Assembly (NCBI GenBank): GCA_965222835.1
Contig: CBDCUQ010000003.1
Coordinates: forward strand, 992,001-1,056,000
DNA: 64,000 nucleotides
Reading direction: 5' to 3'
From: CBDCUQ01 sp965222835
GTDB taxonomy: Bacteria > Pseudomonadota > Alphaproteobacteria > Rhizobiales > Hyphomicrobiaceae
Part shown: positions 59,657-64,000 of the stretch, one piece after another
Position numbering within the stretch: the stretch's first letter is position 1
Layout of the letters: the number at the start of each line of letters is the position of its first letter
Notes under the pieces: model-generated
What the model was told of the DNA's origin: nothing
The model's input: the letters and a program-made list of their open reading frames with translations, nothing else
Databases searched by the model: none
Program-made: the position numbers and the translations under genes

Positions 59657-61573
59657 TCAAGCTGCTGGAATTTCATCGGTATCCGCTGCGGCTTTGTCGT
59701 AAGCTTCACTGGCTGTCAGCCACGCCTCCTCCGCTTCCGCCAATTTGCGCGCAAGCTTTCCGCGTTCGGTTGAAATTCTTTCCACTTTCGTGGGGTCCTC
59801 ATAAAGAGCCGGATCCGCCAGGGCGGCATCTCTTTTCGTCACCTCGCGCGTCAGACATTCAACTTCTTTTTCAGCGGCCTGAACCGCTTTCTTGAGAGGT
59901 GCCAGTTCGGCGCGCCGCTCTGCAGCCGCCCGGCGTTGCTCGGCACGGCCCACTTTTGATCCCCTGTTTTGATCCTCTCCAGGGAGTTTTTCGCGCGTGC
60001 GCAGACTTCGTTCGGTCAATAGGTCGTCGCGATAGCTGTCCATGTCTCCATCGTAAGGAGAAACTGTTTCGTCCCTTACGATCCATAGCCGGTCGGCGGA
60101 TGCCTCGATCAGATGACGGTCGTGACTGATGAGAACAACCGCGCCCTGATATTCAGTCAGCGCATGAACGAGTGCTTCGCGGCTGTCGACATCGAGGTGA
60201 TTGGTCGGCTCGTCAAGTATCAACATGTGGGGGCCGCTGAAGGAGGTCAGCGCCAGCAGGAGCCGGGCTTTCTCCCCTCCGGAAAGGTTTGAGCACTTGG
60301 TGTCGGCCTTGTCAGCACCGAAGCCAAACGTCCCGAGTTGTGTCCGCTTTTGTGCTTCCGTTGCCTCCGGCATCAGATCGCCAATATTGTCGTACGGTGT
60401 GGCCTCGGGATTCAGCTCATCGAGCTGATGCTGGGCGAAGTAGCCAACGCTGACGCGGTTGGCGCCATAGATTTTACCGGATAGCGGCGCGAGTTTGCCT
60501 GCGAGGAGCTTGGCGAATGTCGATTTGCCGTTGCCGTTCGCACCGAGAAGCGCGATGCGGTCATCCTGGTCGATCCTGAGGTCGAGCCCTGAAAGCACGG
60601 GCCGTGCGGGCTCGTAACCGGCGGAGACGCCTTCAAGACGGAGGAGGGGGCTTGCCTGCATCTTTTCGGGATCGGGCAAGCGGAAGGGCACGACGCGGTC
60701 TTCAACCTGGGCCGCGATCGGCTGCATTTTCGCCAGGGCTTTAATCCGGCTTTGAGCCTGCTTGGCCTTGGTGGCCTTTGCTTTGAAGCGATCGATGAAA
60801 GCCTGAATGCGCCGGCGCTCGTCGTCTTGTTTCTTCTTGAGCTTCAGCTCGAGCCGTTGTTTTTCACGCCGTGTTTCTTCAAAGGCGTCGTAACCGCCTG
60901 AATAGAGCGTGAGCTTGCTGCGTTCGAGATGCAGAATGGACCCGACGGCCCGGTTTATGAGATCGCGGTCGTGGCTGACGATAAGAACAGTATGAGGGTA
61001 TGTCTTGAGATAACTCTCGAGCCACATCGTGCCTTCGAGATCGAGGTAGTTCGTCGGCTCGTCGAGCAAGAGGACATCGGGCTCAAGAAAGAGAACGCTC
61101 GCCAACGCAACGCGCATCCGCCATCCGCCTGAGAAATCTGCACACGGCTGGCGCTGCGCAGTTTCATCGAACCCCAGTCCCGCTAGGATAGCGGCAGCCT
61201 TTGCCGACGCCCGATGGGCCCCAATGTCGGCAAGTCGGATTTGTATCTCCGCAATGCGGCTGGGATCGGTTGCCGACTCGGCCTCGGCGAGAAGTGATGC
61301 GCGTTCGGTGTCTGTGGAAAGCACCCAGTCGATCAGACTCTCGGGTCCGCCCGGGGCCTCTTGCGCCACATATCCTATGCGCGCGTTGCGCGCTAACGTG
61401 ATCGTGCCATTGTCGGGATGCAGTTCCCCGGAGATAAGACGCAAGAGCGTGGATTTTCCGGCGCCGTTGCGGCCAACGAGACCTACCTTATGTCCGGTCG
61501 AAATGGCTGCCGTGGCCCCGTCGAACAGGGGCCGGCCTTCAATTCGGTAGCTGAGATCGTTGATGTGCAGCAT
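59657..61573 (-). CDS. ABC-F family ATPase
   Basis: 638 residues, soluble, two ABC domains and no membrane part. Domain 1 has GLVGRNGAGKSTLLRL, FSGGWRMRVALA and LLLDEPTNYLDL; the linker is a long charged helix (about 235-290) as in translation-acting ABC-F proteins; domain 2 has LLGANGNGKSTFAKLL, NLSGGEKARLLLAL and LILDEPTNHLD. The C-terminus is a coiled coil (AEQRRAAAERRAELAPLKKA). It probably acts on the ribosome; it resembles the YheS/Uup groups. No symbol assigned. The start MLHINDLSYRIEGRPLF is at 61573. Confidence 0.9.
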   Translation of the reverse strand: MLHINDLSYRIEGRPLFDGATAAISTGHKVGLVGRNGAGKSTLLRLISGELHPDNGTITLARNARIGYVAQEAPGGPESLIDWVLSTDTERASLLAEAESATDPSRIAEIQIRLADIGAHRASAKAAAILAGLGFDETAQRQPCADFSGGWRMRVALASVLFLEPDVLLLDEPTNYLDLEGTMWLESYLKTYPHTVLIVSHDRDLINRAVGSILHLERSKLTLYSGGYDAFEETRREKQRLELKLKKKQDDERRRIQAFIDRFKAKATKAKQAQSRIKALAKMQPIAAQVEDRVVPFRLPDPEKMQASPLLRLEGVSAGYEPARPVLSGLDLRIDQDDRIALLGANGNGKSTFAKLLAGKLAPLSGKIYGANRVSVGYFAQHQLDELNPEATPYDNIGDLMPEATEAQKRTQLGTFGFGADKADTKCSNLSGGEKARLLLALTSFSGPHMLILDEPTNHLDVDSREALVHALTEYQGAVVLISHDRHLIEASADRLWIVRDETVSPYDGDMDSYRDDLLTERSLRTREKLPGEDQNRGSKVGRAEQRRAAAERRAELAPLKKAVQAAEKEVECLTREVTKRDAALADPALYEDPTKVERISTERGKLARKLAEAEEAWLTASEAYDKAAADTDEIPAA

Positions 61574-61644
61574 AGGGAAGGCGAATAGCGGCTTCAGGAT
61601 CCTCTGTCACGCGCCGCCGGGCTGTGCGCGGCTGGACCTGGACC

Positions 61645-61995
61645 TCAGATTGCGATCCCGAAGCGGCCAAGTACATGGACCATGGCGAGGTAGCTTCCTG
61701 CCGTTGCCATGGCAGAGATGAGCATGCTCGGCGCGAACGGCACCCCCCGGCGCAAGAGTAGCGGAAGCACCAGTAACATCGTCAACGACGGCAGGATGAG
61801 CCAGAAAATGCCCGTTGCCAATGACGCAATTTTTTCCGGATCGCGGGTATCGACCCAAAGCCAGGCCATGGCGAGCATGGATGTGATTGGCAGAGACGCG
61901 AGGATGGCGCCGGCCAAGGTACTCCGTTTTGCGGCCTCTGCGATGGCGACGACGAGAACGCTCGTAACAAGAACCTTGATGATGGCCTGTAGCAT
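61645..61995 (-). CDS. DUF3147 family membrane protein
   Basis: 116 residues, four hydrophobic helices (IIKVLVTSVLVVAIAEAAK, LAGAILASLPITSMLAMAWL, IASLATGIFWLILPSLTML and LISAMATAGSYLAMVHVLG). AEAAKRS and the LP-(I)TS turn match DUF3147. Function unknown. ATG at 61995, in the same direction as, and 71 bp before, the ABC-F gene. Confidence 0.75.
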   Translation of the reverse strand: MLQAIIKVLVTSVLVVAIAEAAKRSTLAGAILASLPITSMLAMAWLWVDTRDPEKIASLATGIFWLILPSLTMLLVLPLLLRRGVPFAPSMLISAMATAGSYLAMVHVLGRFGIAI

Positions 61996-62016
61996 TGTCT
62001 CAGCCCGAAGCGTTCG

Positions 62017-63411
62017 TCAGCCTGCGACCACAAGCTTCAGGGTGCGATAGAGAAGTCTATCCTGTGCCGCAGCGTTTTCGACTGCGAGGTGCGCGGAAAA
62101 GAACTCCTGCATCATCTTGCAGTACCGCTGGGGTGTGGTTTTGGACGGCCCCTGGGGATCGGCAAAGAGCTGCAAATCTGCCTGGGTCCAGCCGAGCTTG
62201 GTCAGTTGGCCAACCAACAGTTGATAGTCGGCATCTGAAGGATCGGTATGCTTGACGGGGGATTTCCGTCCCTCGGCTACCGCCGAAAAGATTGCTGCGA
62301 AGTGGCTGTTGATCTCCGCATTCTTTTGCGGGTTCTCGATGATCTCGATGACGGGCGGGCTTGCCTCACCTTTTAAGATAAAGGCCATGCATGCGTCCGT
62401 ACTTTCTTGAGACAGGCGCGCGATATTGCCGAGGAAGGCGTTTGCCATGTCCCTAAGAGTCGTGCTGCTCGTTGCCAATGCCGTATCGGCGTTGGCCCGG
62501 CGAAGCTCGACCAGTCCCTCTATCAGGTACGTGTCCACCTCGCGTGCCGGCTTGTTGGCGACAACGAGGCGGCCAGCCTCGGCGACGCGTGATTTGTACC
62601 ATTCGCCGAATTCCTGGCGAACAAGGGACCAGTGCTTGGTTTTTTGAAGTCGTGCATCAAGCGTGGCGGCAGCATCATCTGCCGTAGGCGCCGCTGGTTT
62701 TGTCTCCGGCGCCGGGTTCGCTGTCTTAGCAGCGACCGCTGCCTCGGACGCTTCCTTTGATGCGCCGCCAGTGCCGGCTTTGCTGGCCTGAGATGGAACC
62801 CCGGATTTGGACTGCTCGGCAAGCTGCTTCAGCGCCTCGAGATTCTGATAGGCCAGCCAACCTCCGCCGCCGAGGATCGCTAATAGCGCCACGACGGCCG
62901 CGGTCCGGCCCTTCGGGCCGCCAGACGAGTGTTTGGCATTTGGCCGATTGGCCGGATCGGTGCGCATCTCATTGCCCGCAACCGGTCCGGTTTGCGGACG
63001 TAGTTCCGCTGGCGTGGGCGTCGTCACGCGGGCATTGGCGGGGTGTGCCGCCGCTGCCGTATTGGTGCGATCTTTCTGTGCCGGTATCGGGCGACGCGCC
63101 TGCGGATGTCCAACGCTTGCGGGATGGCCAGCAGTCGAATCATACCGAGGTGCCGTCGTTTGCTGTTGGACCTGCCGGGTCTGAGCCTGCGGTCTCGACG
63201 ACGGTACAAATTGAGAGGCGGGCGGCGGCGACTGGATCGCAAAAACCGCCGGTGCGGGCCGCCAATCCGGAAAGCCTTGCCGCCAGATGAGATCGGTCGA
63301 GCGCAAATGCCCAAGCTCGACCAGCTTGCGCATTTCAAGATCCGACACAGGGCCATGCTGCTTGCCGTCGCGCGCGATGAACCACTGGATGTCAGCTTCC
63401 ATAATGCTCAT
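62017..63411 (-). CDS. GYF-domain membrane protein
   Basis: 464 residues. The N-terminal GYF_2 domain runs from IQWFIARDGKQHGPVSDLEM to DLIWRQGFPDWRPA. A long Pro/Ala/Gln-rich stretch, one membrane helix (TAAVVALLAILGGGGWLAYQ) and an Ala-rich linker follow. The C-terminal ~190 residues are a helical soluble domain (WSLVRQEFGEWYKSRVAEAG, SQESTDACMAFILKG), probably periplasmic. The function is unknown. ATG at 63411, alternative 63402. Relative of the shorter GYF protein at 25487. Confidence 0.7.
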   Translation of the reverse strand: MSIMEADIQWFIARDGKQHGPVSDLEMRKLVELGHLRSTDLIWRQGFPDWRPAPAVFAIQSPPPASQFVPSSRPQAQTRQVQQQTTAPRYDSTAGHPASVGHPQARRPIPAQKDRTNTAAAAHPANARVTTPTPAELRPQTGPVAGNEMRTDPANRPNAKHSSGGPKGRTAAVVALLAILGGGGWLAYQNLEALKQLAEQSKSGVPSQASKAGTGGASKEASEAAVAAKTANPAPETKPAAPTADDAAATLDARLQKTKHWSLVRQEFGEWYKSRVAEAGRLVVANKPAREVDTYLIEGLVELRRANADTALATSSTTLRDMANAFLGNIARLSQESTDACMAFILKGEASPPVIEIIENPQKNAEINSHFAAIFSAVAEGRKSPVKHTDPSDADYQLLVGQLTKLGWTQADLQLFADPQGPSKTTPQRYCKMMQEFFSAHLAVENAAAQDRLLYRTLKLVVAG

Positions 63412-63756
63412 AGCGTCTCGATATACGCTGCCCGGCTGGGCAAACTCCACATAGCCCCGATGGCTCGACCCAGGATTGCGGAAAGTCGATCTTTTCGTAC
63501 CTTGGGCTCTTTTCGTCAATTAGTCCAAGCGTTCCTAAGATTTGCTGTGCAACTCCGCACGCCCGACCCTCTTGGACTGGCAGCTGAACCATCGAAAAGG
63601 GGCTTTTGATAGGCATGGGGCTGGCCGGAATCCGGTTTGGCAATGACAGTTTATCGCGGGCCGACCCTGTTGGCGGCGGCCAGGTCGCTGTTTATAACGC
63701 ACCGCAACATCGTCCGGTTCCGACCGGCCCCATTACGATCCAAAAGAGCGGCACTC
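63412..63756. other. Divergent intergenic region
   Basis: 345 bp between the GYF-domain gene and ndk. It should hold both promoters. I found no gene, repeat or regulatory site I could support. Confidence 0.4.
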
Positions 63757-64000
63757 ATGGCAAAGCAGCGAACACTCTCGATCATCAAACCCGACGCCAC
63801 GAAGCGGAATTTAACGGGTGAAATCAATGCTGTAATCGAAAAATCTGGTCTGAGGATCGTGGCCCAGAAACGGGTGAAGTGGAAGAAGACACAGGCTCAG
63901 GCCTTTTACGCAGAGCACAAGGGTAAGCCGTTCTTCAAGAACCTGTGCGCGTTCATGACCTCAGAGCCCATCATTGTGCAGGTTCTGGAAGGCGACGACG
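63757..64000 (+). CDS. ndk: Nucleoside diphosphate kinase (5' part, cut by window edge)
   Basis: Transfers phosphate between nucleoside tri- and diphosphates via a phospho-His. 81 codons are visible: MAKQRTLSIIKPDATKRNL, then EKSGLRIVAQKRVKW, AFYAEHKGKPFFKNL and CAFMTSEPIIVQVLEG, all canonical for Ndk. The catalytic NxxHGSD region lies beyond the right edge. ATG at 63757. Confidence 0.95.
   Translation, partial: MAKQRTLSIIKPDATKRNLTGEINAVIEKSGLRIVAQKRVKWKKTQAQAFYAEHKGKPFFKNLCAFMTSEPIIVQVLEGDD

Overview
The window looks like a chromosomal segment of a high-GC alphaproteobacterium, most likely of the Hyphomicrobiales. Four things point there: the run dapF-mtaB-ftsY-yciB, an imuA-imuB-dnaE2 mutagenesis cassette preceded by a perfect alphaproteobacterial LexA box (GTTC-N7-GTTC), a full CtrA-type box (TTAA-N7-TTAA), and the neighbours rpmF, mtgA and ispA. 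The genus cannot be fixed from the sequence alone.

Layout. 1-4.2 kb: the 5' part of rpmF, mtgA with a very long acidic N-terminus, ispA and moeA. 4.2-9.5 kb: a two-gene accessory module of a 1118-residue protein with two separate P-loop ATPase domains and a winged-helix-like partner. 9.9-16.3 kb: envelope genes (CAP-domain lipoprotein, flippase, GT2 glycosyltransferase, EF-hand lipoprotein), a radical SAM protein and tRNA-Gly(CCC). 16.3-25.2 kb: PQQ-type sugar dehydrogenase, dapF, mtaB, ftsY, two adjacent yciB-type genes (the first internally duplicated), a MarR regulator, a FabH-like synthase and a site-2 protease. 25.5-28.6 kb: a GYF-domain protein, a zone of decayed genes, and a TIR domain fused to an Amt/Rh-type channel that has lost both pore histidines. 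29-44 kb: argG, a lysine-rich secreted protein, rlmN, hisF, nth, a SLATT-like membrane protein, thiO-like, ggt, a cupin and several small unknowns. 44-51 kb: the imuA-imuB-dnaE2 cassette; its dnaE2 carries in-frame insertions of GC-rich palindromic repeats. 51-64 kb: an L,D-transpeptidase, a HEPN-like protein, a PilZ protein, rfbB-rfbD-rfbA for dTDP-rhamnose, an HTH regulator, an ABC-F ATPase, a second GYF-domain protein and the start of ndk.

The housekeeping genes are mostly single or in short, tightly spaced pairs (mtaB/ftsY, yciB/yciB, rlmN/32386, thiO/ggt, nth/36549, rfbD/rfbA). Accessory genes sit between them as one- or two-gene inserts. Three copies of a long palindrome (about 58-66 bp) lie between genes, and a different palindrome family lies inside dnaE2.

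The strongest candidates for something undescribed are the TIR-Amt fusion with a dead ammonium pore (26788-28632), the palindrome-invaded dnaE2 (44205-48128) and the dual-ATPase module (4919-9488).
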